Source: Alienimonas californiensis
GTDB lineage: Bacteria > Planctomycetota > Planctomycetia > Planctomycetales > Planctomycetaceae
Direction: 5' to 3'
DNA length: 64,000 nucleotides
Assembly (NCBI RefSeq): GCF_007743815.1
Contig: NZ_CP036265.1
Location: forward strand, 3,490,823-3,554,822
Part shown: positions 1 to 8,830 of the stretch, one piece after another
How the letters are laid out: every line of letters starts with the position of its first letter
Position numbering within the stretch: the first letter of the stretch is position 1
Notes under the pieces: generated by a model
Database searches by the model: none
What the model was told of the DNA's origin: nothing
The model's input: the letters and a program-made list of their open reading frames with translations, nothing else
Translations under genes and position numbers: made by a program

Positions 1-344
1 TGATTCTCAATCTATACGCCCACGCCGGCGTCGGCCCGAAGGAGGGAATGAAGATGGCGATCATCCTGCACGGTCCGGCGGTCACGGCAGCCCTGTCCGA
101 CGAGGCGACCGCCGCCCGGGCGAAGCCGTACCTGAAGGATAAAGGCGTCTTAACGAACCCGAATCTCGACCTGATGCGGCAATTGAAGAAGGCCGGCGTG
201 GAGATCCTCGTCTGCGGCCAAAATCTGTCGCACCTCGGCATCGCGACGACCGAGGTCGCCGACGCGGTGACGGTGGCGGTGTCCGCCGCGACAGTCAACA
301 TCGGCCTGCAGGCCGACGGGTACAGCGTCATCGGATTCCATTAA
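1..344 (+). CDS. DsrE-family protein, 5' truncated by window edge
   Basis: The open frame begins at base 3 with no start required (ILNLYAHAGV...), and an internal ATG at 48 is probably not the true start, so the gene most likely begins before the window. The visible 114 residues match the C-terminal part of DsrE/DsrF-like proteins: an LNLYAHAGV strand, a MAIILHGPAV strand, a Leu/Lys-rich helix, then VEILVCGQNL, where the single Cys sits at the position used by many family members, and a terminal GYSVIGFH. The family includes small sulfur-relay proteins, but most free-standing members have no assigned reaction. It is followed by a 377-base gap, so it is not clearly part of the metal operon downstream. 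Family call is moderate to good; function is unknown. Confidence 0.75.
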   Translation, partial: ILNLYAHAGVGPKEGMKMAIILHGPAVTAALSDEATAARAKPYLKDKGVLTNPNLDLMRQLKKAGVEILVCGQNLSHLGIATTEVADAVTVAVSAATVNIGLQADGYSVIGFH

Positions 345-721
345 ACCGACGCCGGCGCTGCCTGCAGCCCCCGACCGCCATCAGGATTGATCCCCCCCCC
401 CCCGCCCGAACCCGGCAGGCGTCCACGACCGCTCTTGGAGGCTGTTTCAATACAAACCCGAAGCGTCAGCGAGGGAGGCGGGCGCAGCCCGGCCCCCGCT
501 TCGCCGGCGCCCTCGCTGACGCTTCGGGTTGGTGTTCCGAGCGGTTCTAAAACAGCTTCTTTGCGGATCGAGGGGGTTCAACCGTCGGCGGTCGGGCCAC
601 GGCGGCCGTGGCAGGGGATGCGCTCCGTTGTTGCGAACGAATTCGAGAGCACGGTGCGCCGGGCGACGCCGTCGCGGGGCAACGCCCGTCGACCGGTTGA
701 CGGCGGGGGGGCGGGCGGGGA
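345..721. other. Intergenic region with poly-C run and repeat hairpin
   Basis: No convincing gene is seen here. The stretch contains a run of 12 C residues at about 392-403 and the planctomycete inverted repeat at 455-530, annotated separately. The ORFs across it are Arg/Pro-rich shadows. The last 20 bases are G-rich and probably provide the ribosome binding site of the next gene. Confidence 0.6.
455..530. repeat. Planctomycete NPKRQRG-type inverted repeat (copy 1)
   Basis: A 21-base arm at 455-475 (AACCCGAAGCGTCAGCGAGG plus G) is matched by its exact reverse complement at 510-530, separated by a 34-base G+C-rich spacer. The RNA would fold into a long hairpin on either strand. The same arms recur at 53100-53185. 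One strand read in frame gives NPKRQRG, a peptide often seen in over-predicted planctomycete ORFs. A role as a bidirectional terminator or REP-like element is inference. Confidence 0.85.
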
Positions 722-1210
722 ATGATCGCCGTCGTGAACAGCGACCTGACACGTCGGGCGGCGACGCTCGCTCTGATGCTCGTCACGGTCGGGGCCGGCA
801 GCCCGTCGTTCACGCACGCCCATTCGGCCGCCGGTCATCCGGCGATCGAAACGACCGAGGGGCACAAGGCTCACCCTGGCGAAGAGGCCCACGGTCACGC
901 CCCTCACGGTGACGACGAACGGTCCGGTCACGGGAGCCGTCACCGGCACGTGGCGCTGCTCGGCGTGCTGCAGGTCGAGGTTCCAGCGACGCCGGAACAA
1001 CCGACCGCGGAGCAGGGCGACGACCCCTTCACGCTGCTCGAGAAAGCGCCGCTGCCGAACGCCGACGACGATTCGGCGACGGCGCTGAAGTACGCGGCCG
1101 CGGTCCTCTGCCCGCAGACGGCAGCGCCGACGGCCGAAGAGCGCCGCGGCCGAACGCACCGACCGCCGGCGGTCGGCGGCGCTCCGCGGGGCGCTGTGCT
1201 GCGGGTGTAG
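722..1210 (+). CDS. His-rich exported protein at head of efflux operon
   Basis: The 162-residue product starts with a hydrophobic stretch (ATLALMLVTVGAG, about residues 13-27) ending near an Ala-His-Ala site, consistent with a signal peptide. A histidine-rich segment follows at about residues 32-76, with clusters such as HGHAPHGDD and HGSRHRH. The rest is Ala/Pro-rich and low in recognisable structure, with a single Cys in the C-terminal half. No catalytic family was recognised. Its place directly before a CusB-like adaptor and CusA-like pump suggests periplasmic metal binding or delivery. The ATG at 722 follows a G-rich stretch that can serve as ribosome binding site. The export and metal role are inferred from composition and context. 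Confidence 0.6.
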   Translation: MIAVVNSDLTRRAATLALMLVTVGAGSPSFTHAHSAAGHPAIETTEGHKAHPGEEAHGHAPHGDDERSGHGSRHRHVALLGVLQVEVPATPEQPTAEQGDDPFTLLEKAPLPNADDDSATALKYAAAVLCPQTAAPTAEERRGRTHRPPAVGGAPRGAVLRV

Positions 1211-1356
1211 CGACGGGGGACGGCTGACGGAGCGTTTCGCCGCTGGGGTGAGGCGTCGGTCCGTGCCGTCCGGCGAGTTCTGTTCGGGATTGATCGATCC
1301 GCCCGCCCGGGCGGTCCGCGTCCCGGTTCCCGCTCTTCCCGTCTGCTGCGCGTTCC

Positions 1357-2886
1357 GTGTCCACACCAGCCAGCCCCGCTGCGCCGCCCCGGCGCCGACG
1401 AATCCTCATCTACCTCTCCGGGGCGGTCATTGCCGCGGCTCTCCTTGCCGCGGGCGCCGTCGTGGCGACGCCCGCGGGCCGCGGCCGTCTCGCCGAATGG
1501 CTGTCGTCGGGGCCGTCCTCGCGGGCCGAAGCTCCGGCCGAAGAAGGCGGGTCCGCGACGGAGTCGGAGGGGCCGAAGCTGTTGCAGCTCAGTCGGCAGG
1601 CCCGGGAGAATCTGGGGCTGGCCGTCGCCCCGGTTCGCGTCGGGACTTACACCCGCACGTTGACGGTGCCGGGCGTGCTCACGGACCGCCCCGGCGTGAC
1701 CGACCGCGGGGTCACCTCGCCGGCCGTCGGGACGGTCGTGACGGTGTTCGCCTTCCCGGGCGAGACGGTTCCGCCGGGCGGCAAGCTGTTCTCCGTGCGG
1801 CTGTTCAGCGAGTACCTCCAGCAGTCCCAGAAGGAACTGTTTCAAGCCGTCCGGGACCGGCAGATCAACAAGCCGGCGCTGGAACGGGCCCGGCGGCTCG
1901 AACAGAGCGCCGCCGGCACCCGGGCCCGCACGGAGGAGCTCGAAGGGGTGGAATCTCGGCTGGAAGCGACCATCGCCGCCCAGTACCACGACCTCCTCAC
2001 CCGCGGGCTGACGCCGGAGCAGATCGCCGGGATCGTCCGCGGCCGGTTCGTGTCGACCGTCGACGTCTTCGCCCCGCCTGCCGAGGGCGAGGAGGCGGAG
2101 GACGCCGCGGTCGACGTCGACCCGTTGGCCGCCGTCGTCGCCGCGACCGAGGAGGCCGCCGCCGGTGGGCAAGGCGCCGCGGCCGACGACGAGGGGGAAC
2201 CGGCCGGCGACGGCATCCTGTTCGAGGTGCAGTCGCTGGCGGTCGAGTTGGGCCAGCAGGTCCAGGCCGGGCAGTTGCTGGCGACGCTGGCGGATCACCG
2301 CTCGCTGTTCATCGAGGGGCACGCCTTCAAGCGGGAGGCCGCCGTGCTGGCCCGGGCCGCCGAGCGGAATTGGCCGGTGGAGGTGGAGTTCGCCGAGGAC
2401 GAGGCCGCCGACTGGCCGCCGCTGGACCAGACGTTCCGCATCCGGCACCTCGCCAACATGATCGACCCGGAGAGCCGGACGTTCGACTTCTTCGTCCCGC
2501 TGGAGAACCAGTCGCGGACCTACGAGCGCGACGGCGAGACGTTCACCCTCTGGCGGTTCCGGCCGGGCCAGCGGGTCCGGTTACAGGTCCCCATCGAGGA
2601 GTACGAGGGAGTCGTCACGCTGCCCTCGGAGGCGGTCGTCCGCGAGGGGCCGGAGGCGTTCGTGTTTCAGCAGAACGGCGACCTGTTTCGCCGGCTGGGG
2701 GTGCGGGTGCTGCACGAAGACCGCACCCGGACGGTGATCGCCGACGACGGCAGCGTGCCGAAGACCGCGTATCTGGCCCAGGGGTCGGCGGCGACGCTGA
2801 ATCGAGTTCTGAAAGCCCAGGAAGCCGGCGGCGAGATGCCGGGCGTGCACGTGCACGCCGACGGCACCGTCCACGCCGCCCACTGA
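1357..2886 (+). CDS. cusB: RND heavy-metal efflux periplasmic adaptor (CusB/CzcB-like)
   Basis: The 509-residue protein has a basic N terminus (PRRRR) and one membrane anchor at about residues 16-37, followed by the usual membrane-fusion-protein layout. A first beta-barrel/lipoyl half (VGTYTRTLTVPGVL, SPAVGTVVTVFAFPGETVPPGGKLF) leads into a helical hairpin (EYLQQSQKELFQAV to about residue 230), then the second lipoyl half (EVQSLAVELGQQVQAGQLLATL) and the C-terminal barrel. An acidic Ala/Glu/Asp insert of about 40 residues separates the hairpin from the second half. It would link the inner-membrane pump to an outer-membrane channel. The pump gene starts 12 bases downstream, so the two are co-transcribed. 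The start is GTG at 1357. Metal specificity is not proven; the island points to copper or silver. Confidence 0.88.
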   Translation: MSTPASPAAPPRRRRILIYLSGAVIAAALLAAGAVVATPAGRGRLAEWLSSGPSSRAEAPAEEGGSATESEGPKLLQLSRQARENLGLAVAPVRVGTYTRTLTVPGVLTDRPGVTDRGVTSPAVGTVVTVFAFPGETVPPGGKLFSVRLFSEYLQQSQKELFQAVRDRQINKPALERARRLEQSAAGTRARTEELEGVESRLEATIAAQYHDLLTRGLTPEQIAGIVRGRFVSTVDVFAPPAEGEEAEDAAVDVDPLAAVVAATEEAAAGGQGAAADDEGEPAGDGILFEVQSLAVELGQQVQAGQLLATLADHRSLFIEGHAFKREAAVLARAAERNWPVEVEFAEDEAADWPPLDQTFRIRHLANMIDPESRTFDFFVPLENQSRTYERDGETFTLWRFRPGQRVRLQVPIEEYEGVVTLPSEAVVREGPEAFVFQQNGDLFRRLGVRVLHEDRTRTVIADDGSVPKTAYLAQGSAATLNRVLKAQEAGGEMPGVHVHADGTVHAAH

Positions 2887-2898
2887 CCGGACCCGATC

Positions 2899-5800
2899 AT
2901 GCTCGACGCCGTCATTCGCTTCGCCCTCCGCAACCGCGTGCTGGTGCTCGCCGTGAGCGTCGCCACGCTGGTGTACGGGGCGCTGCTGGCCGCCCAGATG
3001 CCGATCGACGTCTTCCCGGACCTCGACCGCCCGCGGGTGATCCTGCTCACCGAGGCCCGCGGGCTGGCGACCGAGGAGGTGGAAACGCTGGTCACCTATC
3101 CGCTGGAGATCGCCCTGCTGGGCGCCAGCGGCGTGGAGGACGTCCGCAGCCAGTCGACCGCCGGGCTGAGCGTCGTCTACGTGGAGTTCGGCTGGGACAC
3201 GGAAATCAGCGACGCCCGCCGGACCGTGCAGGAGCGGATGGCGACCCTCGCCGGAACGCTGCCGGAGGGCGTCGTGCCGCAGATGACGCCGCCGTCGTCG
3301 ATCATGGGGCAGATCGTCGTCGCCGGGCTCTCCCGGCAGGCGGGCCCGCGGGGCGGGGAGCTGTACTCGATCGAACAGACCGGCCTGCTGCTCGAAGCCC
3401 TGCCGGGGGGGGCTGCGGACCGGTTCGCCGTCTGGGAGCCGGTCGAACGCCGCCGGCCGGAGACGTGGACCCGCGTCGCCGACGCGACCGTCGAACCCGC
3501 CACGGGGCAGCGGGTCGAACTGGAACGACTCGGCTCGATCGGCGGAAGCCCTGTCGAACCAGGCGACGGGGGGGCGAGCGACGAGGCCGCGACGCCGACG
3601 ATCCGCGTCGTCCTCGACGGCCGGGAGCGGCTCGTGCGGCTGGCCTCCGATGCGGAGCGCCGCCGGGACCTGCGGACGATCGCCGACTGGATCGTCCGGC
3701 CGCGGCTCCGCAAGGTGACCGGCGTGGCGGAGGCGTTCATCCTTGGCGGGGACCGCAAGCAGTATCAGGTCCGCATCGACCCGGCGGCGCTGCTGGAGTA
3801 CGGGGTGAGTCTGCAGGACGTGGAGACGGCCCTGCACGAAAGCAACATCAACACCAGCGGCGGGTTCGCCGTGACCGGCGAGACGGAGCGACCGATCCGG
3901 GTGCTCGGCCGGCTCGGCCCGCGGCCGGAGCGGGTCGTCGAGGAACTGAAGGCGGTGCCGGTCGGGGCGAACGATCGCCGCCCGGTGCTGCTCGGACAGG
4001 TCGCCGACGTGGTCGAGGCGGCGGAGTTCAAGCGGGGCGACGGCAGCGTGAACGGACGCCCGGGCGTGGTGTTCACGGTCGTCAAACAGCCGCACGTCGA
4101 CACCCGCGGCCTGACCGACCGGGTGGAAGACGCCCTGACCGACGTGGAAGACACGCTCACCGCCGATCTCGTCGTCACGCCGGACCTGTTTCAGCTGCGG
4201 GGGTTCATCGACCGCGGCGTGTTCAACGTCGGGGAAGCCCTCGTGCTCGGCGCCGGGCTGGTCGTGATCGTGCTGTTCCTGTTCCTGCTCAACGTGCGGA
4301 CGACGTTCATCACCCTGACGGCGATCCCGCTGTCGCTGGTGATCACCACGCTGGTGTTCCGGCTGGTCAGTTGGCTGTCCGGCAGCGAGCTGTCGATCAA
4401 CGTGATGACCCTCGGCGGGCTGGCCGTGGCGATGGGGGAGCTGGTCGACGACGCGATCGTCGACGTGGAGAACATTTTTCGCCGGCTCAAGGAAAACAAC
4501 GCCCGCCAGAAGCCGCATCCGGCGTTGCGAGTCGTCTACGAGGCCAGTCGGGAGATCCGCGGGGCGATCGTGTTCGGCACGGCGGTGGTGATCCTGGTGT
4601 TCCTGCCGCTGTTCGCCCTCGGCGGGGTGGAGGGGCGGCTGTTCGCCCCGCTGGGGGTGGCCTACATCACCTCGATCCTCGCCTCGCTGCTGGTCTCGCT
4701 GACCGTCACGCCGGTCCTGTCCTACTACCTGCTGCCGAACGCCCCGGCGACGCACGGCGAGTCCGACGGCCCGCTGCTCCGGGCGCTCAAGGCCCTGACG
4801 CGGCCGCTGGTCCGGCTGAGCATGGCGGCGCCGTCGCTGATGCTGTTCCTGACGTGGACGGCCGTGGGCGTGGCGGCGTGGCAGGCCGCCGGGCTGGGGC
4901 GGAACTTCCTGCCCGCCTTCGACGAGGGCAGCGTGCAGATCAACGTGACGCTCCCGCCGGGCGCCTCCCTGGACGCCTCCAACGCTGCCGCCGAACTGAT
5001 CGACCGGCAGCTCCGCCGGCGGCAGGTCTCCGCCGCCCAGCCGGACGCGGCGATCCGCAGCTTCGTCCGCCGCACCGGCCGGGCGGAACTGGACGAGCAC
5101 GCCTCGCCGGTGAACGCCAGCGAGTACATCCTCGCCATGAACCCCGACAGCGAACTGGACCGCGAGGAGGTCATCGACGAACTGCTCGAAGTCCTCCGCG
5201 ACGAGGTCCCGGGCGTGGGGATCGAGGTCGAGCAGCCGCTGGCCCACCTGATCAGCCACATGATCTCCGGCGTGTACGCCCAGATCGCGATCAAGGTCTA
5301 CGGGGAGGACCTCGACACGCTCCAGCGGCTGGCCGAGCAGATCGAAGCCACCGTGGCGGAGGTGCCCGGCGTCACGCCGCCGGTGATCGAGCCGATCCAG
5401 ATGACCGAGGAGCTGCACGTCCGCCTGCGGCCGCACGACCTCGCCTTCTACGGCCTGACCCGGGCGGAGGTCGCTTCGCTGGTGCAGACCGCGTTGCAGG
5501 GGCATCTCGTCTCCGAGGTGCTGGAGGGCTCCCGCCGGTTCGACCTGCTCGTGCGGCTGGAGGAGCGCTCGCGGACCGACTACGCCAACCTCGGCCGGCT
5601 CCGCATTGACCTGCCGGGCGGGAAGGGGCAGGTCGAACTGCGGGAGCTGGCGGACGTCGAACGCGGCGTCGGTCCGAACGCCGTGAACCGGGAGAACGCC
5701 CGCCGGCGGATGGTCGTCCGCTGCAACACGCAGGGCCGCGATTTGGCCTCCGCCGTCGAGGAGATTCAGGCCCGGCTGGACGGCACGCTCGACCTGCCGC

Positions 5801-6459
5801 CCGGCTACTTCGTGGAGTACGGCGGGCAGTTCGAGAGCCAGCAGCGGGCCACGCGGACGATCCTGATTCTGGCGGGGGTCTCGACCGTCGGCATCTTCGC
5901 CGTGCTGCTGATCCCGTTCCCCTCGGTGCGGATCGTCCTGCAAATCCTGAACGCCCTGCCGACAGCGTTCATTGGCGGCGTCGCGGCGCTCGTGATCACG
6001 GATCAGACGCTCACGGTGGCCAGCCTCGTCGGGTTCATCTCGCTGGGCGGGATCGCGGTCCGCAACGGCATCCTGCTGGTCAGCCATTACGTGCACCTGA
6101 TGGCCGAGGAGGGCCAGCCGTTCACGCAGGAGACCGTGCTCCGCGGCAGTCTCGAACGACTGGCCCCGGTGCTGATGACGGCCCTGACCGCCGGGATCGC
6201 CCTCATCCCGCTGGTGCTCGGCGGGGACGAACCCGGCCGCGAGATCCTGTATCCGGTCGCCACCGTGATCCTCGGCGGGCTGACGACCTCCACCTTCTGC
6301 GAGTTCCTCGTCCACCCCGGCCTGTTCTGGCGGTTCAGCGGCCGCGACGCCGTCCGTCTGGCAAAGGGCGGAGACGAGGACGACCTGCTCGCCCCGCCGC
6401 CGACCGAGCCCGCGTCCCCCGAGATTCAGCCCGCCGCCGAGGCGCCGGGCCCCGCCTGA
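2899..6459 (+). CDS. cusA: RND heavy-metal efflux pump (CusA/CzcA-like)
   Basis: The 1186-residue inner-membrane pump has the standard HME-RND layout: first membrane helix at about residues 12-32, MPIDVFPDLDRP, a large periplasmic loop, a block of membrane helices from about residue 440, a second periplasmic loop, and a final helix block around residues 990-1140. The fourth-helix region reads LGGLAVAMGELVDDAIVDVEN, holding the Asp and Glu used for proton relay. It resembles CusA more than the DFG-type divalent pumps, so monovalent copper or silver is the favoured cargo. A Gly/Pro-rich stretch around residues 170-235 appears expanded. It follows the adaptor by 12 bases. No outer-membrane channel lies in this operon, so it may share the CusC-like gene at 10358-12142. 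Confidence 0.9.
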   Translation: MLDAVIRFALRNRVLVLAVSVATLVYGALLAAQMPIDVFPDLDRPRVILLTEARGLATEEVETLVTYPLEIALLGASGVEDVRSQSTAGLSVVYVEFGWDTEISDARRTVQERMATLAGTLPEGVVPQMTPPSSIMGQIVVAGLSRQAGPRGGELYSIEQTGLLLEALPGGAADRFAVWEPVERRRPETWTRVADATVEPATGQRVELERLGSIGGSPVEPGDGGASDEAATPTIRVVLDGRERLVRLASDAERRRDLRTIADWIVRPRLRKVTGVAEAFILGGDRKQYQVRIDPAALLEYGVSLQDVETALHESNINTSGGFAVTGETERPIRVLGRLGPRPERVVEELKAVPVGANDRRPVLLGQVADVVEAAEFKRGDGSVNGRPGVVFTVVKQPHVDTRGLTDRVEDALTDVEDTLTADLVVTPDLFQLRGFIDRGVFNVGEALVLGAGLVVIVLFLFLLNVRTTFITLTAIPLSLVITTLVFRLVSWLSGSELSINVMTLGGLAVAMGELVDDAIVDVENIFRRLKENNARQKPHPALRVVYEASREIRGAIVFGTAVVILVFLPLFALGGVEGRLFAPLGVAYITSILASLLVSLTVTPVLSYYLLPNAPATHGESDGPLLRALKALTRPLVRLSMAAPSLMLFLTWTAVGVAAWQAAGLGRNFLPAFDEGSVQINVTLPPGASLDASNAAAELIDRQLRRRQVSAAQPDAAIRSFVRRTGRAELDEHASPVNASEYILAMNPDSELDREEVIDELLEVLRDEVPGVGIEVEQPLAHLISHMISGVYAQIAIKVYGEDLDTLQRLAEQIEATVAEVPGVTPPVIEPIQMTEELHVRLRPHDLAFYGLTRAEVASLVQTALQGHLVSEVLEGSRRFDLLVRLEERSRTDYANLGRLRIDLPGGKGQVELRELADVERGVGPNAVNRENARRRMVVRCNTQGRDLASAVEEIQARLDGTLDLPPGYFVEYGGQFESQQRATRTILILAGVSTVGIFAVLLIPFPSVRIVLQILNALPTAFIGGVAALVITDQTLTVASLVGFISLGGIAVRNGILLVSHYVHLMAEEGQPFTQETVLRGSLERLAPVLMTALTAGIALIPLVLGGDEPGREILYPVATVILGGLTTSTFCEFLVHPGLFWRFSGRDAVRLAKGGDEDDLLAPPPTEPASPEIQPAAEAPGPA

Positions 6460-6531
6460 TTCCCGACCTGTCTCCCGCGGCCGGGACCCTCCCGGCCGCA
6501 CCCTTCGCTGTTCCCCTCAAGGACTGAACCC

Positions 6532-7065
6532 ATGAAGTTCCCCGCCGCCCCCCTGACCGCCCTCGCCCTGTCCGCGGCCCTCGTTGGCTGCAGTTCGAAC
6601 GAGCCCGCGGCCGACGCCGCGCCCGTCGCGGCCGACGACCAGGCCCATGGCGATCACGACCACGCGGCCGAGGGTCGGGACCACTCCGGCGAGCACGGGC
6701 ACGGAGCCGGCCCGCACGACGGCACCGTGACCGACTGGGGCGGCGGCGCCTATCACCCGGAGTTCCTCGTCGACCACGACAAGCAGCAGGCGACGGTCTA
6801 TCTGCACGGCCCGGACGAGAAGACGCCGGCCCCGATCGCCGCGGAGTCGATCCGCCTGACGATCGTGGAGCCGGAAATCGACGTCGAACTCGCCGCCGAC
6901 CCGCAGGAGGGCGACCCGGAGGGGAAGGCGTCGCGGTTCGTCGGGACCGACCCGGGCCTCGGCGTCGTCCGCGAGTACGAGGGCACGATCAGCGGCCTGA
7001 TCGACGGCACGCCCTACACCGGCGACTTCAAAGAGGTCGCCCACGGACACAGCGAGGAGGAATGA
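6532..7065 (+). CDS. His-rich lipoprotein of the efflux operon
   Basis: The 177-residue protein has a lipoprotein signal ending in LVGC, with the lipidated Cys at residue 20. An Ala/Asp-rich linker and a His/Asp-rich segment at about residues 41-64 (HGDHDHAAEGRDH and nearby) follow. The C-terminal half alternates short beta-like strands and charged turns (YHPEFLVDHDKQQATVYLHG) and ends HGHSEEE. It lies 72 bases after the pump gene, and the ATG at 6532 follows AAGGACTG as ribosome binding site. No enzyme family was recognised. The composition suggests a membrane-anchored periplasmic metal buffer or chaperone working with the CusBA-like pump; that role is inference. Confidence 0.75.
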   Translation: MKFPAAPLTALALSAALVGCSSNEPAADAAPVAADDQAHGDHDHAAEGRDHSGEHGHGAGPHDGTVTDWGGGAYHPEFLVDHDKQQATVYLHGPDEKTPAPIAAESIRLTIVEPEIDVELAADPQEGDPEGKASRFVGTDPGLGVVREYEGTISGLIDGTPYTGDFKEVAHGHSEEE

Positions 7066-7082
7066 CCGCCCACGGCCACGGG

Positions 7083-7116
7083 GCCGGGCAGGGCGGGCGT
7101 TGGCCCGCGGCCCGGC
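7083..7116. terminator. Nested hairpin between convergent genes
   Basis: GCCGGGC at 7083-7089 pairs with GCCCGGC at 7110-7116, and inside it GCGGGC at 7093-7098 pairs with GCCCGC at 7103-7108. The hairpin lies between the convergent lipoprotein gene and csoR, where a bidirectional terminator is expected. There is no T-run on either side, so the call is tentative. Confidence 0.35.
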
Positions 7117-7410
7117 TTAGCGGTCGCCGAAATTGCCGTATTGGGCGAAGACGGCCATCAGCTCGCGGACCTTTTCCTTACGGGTCTCGTCGTCCTCGAC
7201 CCTGAAGGCGGCGGAGACGCAGGTGTCCAGGTGATTTTCGAGCACGATGTGCCCCACCTTGCCCAAGGCCGCCATCGCCGCTCGGACCTGCGTCAGCACG
7301 TCCACGCAGTACCGGTCCTCCTCGATCATCCGCCCCACCGCGGCGACCTGGCCCTCGGCTCGGCGGAGCCGCTTGCGGAGGGCTTGCTTCTGTTCGTCGT
7401 TCAGGTTCAC
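7117..7410 (-). CDS. csoR: CsoR-family copper-sensing repressor
   Basis: The 97-residue protein is full length for the CsoR/RcnR (DUF156) family of all-helical metal-responsive repressors. The hallmark N-terminal motif RRAEGQVAAVGRMIEED is present, and the metal ligands Cys35, His60 and Cys64 have the same spacing as Cys36-His61-Cys65 of characterised CsoR proteins, which bind Cu(I). Without metal such proteins bind operator DNA; Cu(I) releases them. Its position between the two efflux clusters, convergent with the first, makes it the likely regulator of the island. No operator was identified with confidence. The Cys-His-Cys triad argues against a nickel/cobalt RcnR or a persulfide sensor lacking the His. 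Confidence 0.9.
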   Translation of the reverse strand: MNLNDEQKQALRKRLRRAEGQVAAVGRMIEEDRYCVDVLTQVRAAMAALGKVGHIVLENHLDTCVSAAFRVEDDETRKEKVRELMAVFAQYGNFGDR

Positions 7411-7570
7411 GAACCGGGAGTGCGGCCGTCAGGCAGGAGATATAGGGAACGCGCCGGCCTTTCGCCGACTCTCCATCGTACCGGTCGGGGGTATCAGCGG
7501 GTAGGGGATCCGCCCGCCCCGCCCGCAGCGGGCCCCGTCCGTCTGAGGAGCGGCACGGCGTCGAGGGTCG

Positions 7571-8023
7571 TCAGCGGTTCGCTTCCAGATCGTCGATATA
7601 ACCCTTCATCTCCGCGATCTCCTCCCGCTGGGTCTTAATGATTCGGTCGGCCAGATCGCGGACGCGCGGGTCGGCGATCTCCGCTCGTTCGCTGGTGAGG
7701 ATCGCGATCGAGTGGTGCGGGATCATCGCCTTCAGCCATGATTCATCCTGCACCGTTTCCTGCGATCGCACGAGCCACAGCGTGAGGACGAAGACCGCGG
7801 CGGCGCCGACGAGGATGCCGACGTTCGCCTTGCGATTCTCGTGCATCTTCCACATGAAACCCATCATGACGACGGCCATCGTCGCCCCCATTAAAAGGGC
7901 CATATAGAGTCGCGTCTCGCTGAAGAAAACGTGATCGAGGGCGTAGGTGTTGAGATACATCAGGCCGAACATCACCGCCGTGGAGGTGGCGATCATCAGG
8001 CCGAAGCGGACGTAGGCGTTCAT
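7571..8023 (-). CDS. DUF305-domain membrane protein
   Basis: The 150-residue protein has three predicted membrane helices (about residues 5-27, 39-58 and 68-86) followed by a soluble tail with WLKAMIPHHSIAI at about 97-109. The Met100/His103/His104 cluster, together with a later helix rich in Arg and Glu (IIKTQREEIAEMKGYI), is the signature of DUF305 proteins, which often sit beside copper-resistance genes. The biochemical role of the family is not settled; Met and His suggest periplasmic copper binding. It lies downstream of the copper-storage-like gene on the same strand, separated by a strong hairpin, so it probably has its own promoter or depends on readthrough. Confidence 0.8.
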   Translation of the reverse strand: MNAYVRFGLMIATSTAVMFGLMYLNTYALDHVFFSETRLYMALLMGATMAVVMMGFMWKMHENRKANVGILVGAAAVFVLTLWLVRSQETVQDESWLKAMIPHHSIAILTSERAEIADPRVRDLADRIIKTQREEIAEMKGYIDDLEANR

Positions 8024-8050
8024 CGGATTCGATCGAGCGGGCGGAGACAG

Positions 8051-8083
8051 GAAAAAGGCCGCCCGGGGGCGTCCGGGCGGCCT
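8051..8083 (-). terminator. Rho-independent terminator after copper-storage-like gene
   Basis: On the minus strand AGGCCGCCCGG (8083-8073) pairs with CCGGGCGGCCT (8066-8056) across a 6-base loop and is followed by TTTTT (8056-8052). It lies 38 bases past the stop of the Cys-rich gene and before the DUF305 gene, which fits intrinsic termination. Confidence 0.75.
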
Positions 8084-8120
8084 CGGGCGGCGGGAGCGGC
8101 GCTCCGGCCGAGAGCGCCGC

Positions 8121-8576
8121 TCAGAGGTAGGTGCGGCACATCTTGGCGCATTCGCGGGAGGACTTCACGCACTCCTTGACGACCGCGGAGGTGTCGGAGG
8201 AGGCCTCCAGCGCCTTCGCCGTCTTCTCGCAGCACTCGGCGGCGGCCCGGTGCATGGACTGCGAGTGCGGGCTCTCGCGGGTCATAAACGCACAGGTCGT
8301 CTGGCAGACGGGCACGCAATCCATCGCGACCTCGTGGTTCTGAGCGTGATCGGGAACCTTCCCCTGCTTCTGCTTGATCTGGGTCATGCAGTGCTCCGTG
8401 ACCCGGTTCAACAGGACGATGTGGTCCATCATCTGCTGAACGTCGGCCTTCTCCTTGCCGGTCAGTTCGTGGCCGTGCTGGCCGCCCTGTTTCTCGTGGT
8501 GATCGGCGCGGGCGGCGGGCAGGACAACAAGTCCGGCAGCGCCGGCGGCGGCGGACAGGACGTGGCGGCGGTTCAT
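8121..8576 (-). CDS. Cys-rich four-helix copper-storage-like protein (Csp1/DUF326 type)
   Basis: Starting at the ATG at 8576 the product is 151 residues. It opens with a twin-arginine-like signal (MNRRHVLSAAAGAAGLVVLPAARA), followed by a short His-rich stretch and a helical body with nine cysteines (63, 87, 91, 95, 115, 116, 136, 143, 147). Their spacing, with CxxxC repeats along helices, matches the Csp family of four-helix bundles that load many Cu(I) ions inside the bundle. The Tat-like leader points to a periplasmic Csp1-type protein. The open frame extends upstream, but that extension is Arg/Pro-rich and precedes the signal, so it was rejected. Its place in the metal island supports periplasmic copper sequestration. 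Confidence 0.85.
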   Translation of the reverse strand: MNRRHVLSAAAGAAGLVVLPAARADHHEKQGGQHGHELTGKEKADVQQMMDHIVLLNRVTEHCMTQIKQKQGKVPDHAQNHEVAMDCVPVCQTTCAFMTRESPHSQSMHRAAAECCEKTAKALEASSDTSAVVKECVKSSRECAKMCRTYL

Positions 8577-8830
8577 GGGGTTCTCCGTGAGAGCGGGGGG
8601 AGAACGAGGGGACGACGGTCCCGCTCGTTTTGAGCCAACCACACTGGCGACGCCGACGCGTGATCGGGACGGGGGCGACTTCCCTCTGCTCATAGGGATA
8701 CGGCCCGGGGGTATCTTCGATCCCCGCTCAAGGGGATGCGCCGGTCCCCCGCCGGCCGGGCGCGCGTTGTGGTCATGGCTCCGTTTCATCGCCGACTGCG
8801 GCGACTGCGTTCCCCCCACCGGAGATCCAC

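Noticed and set aside
392-403. Poly-C run as a phase-variation switch
   Set aside because: It lies in non-coding sequence and not near a promoter that could be identified.
1248-5609. Very long ORF (1453 codons) overlapping the first adaptor and pump genes in another frame
   Set aside because: Its product is Arg/Gly/Pro-rich with no domain and shadows two clear RND genes; such ORFs are expected at this G+C content.
2581-6501. Long antisense ORF (1306 codons) opposite the first pump
   Set aside because: The translation has the low-complexity composition of an antisense shadow, and the plus strand encodes a full RND pump.
8577-8819. N-terminal extension of the copper-storage-like protein
   Set aside because: The extension would place more than 80 Arg/Pro/Ser-rich residues before a Tat-like signal peptide, which is implausible.
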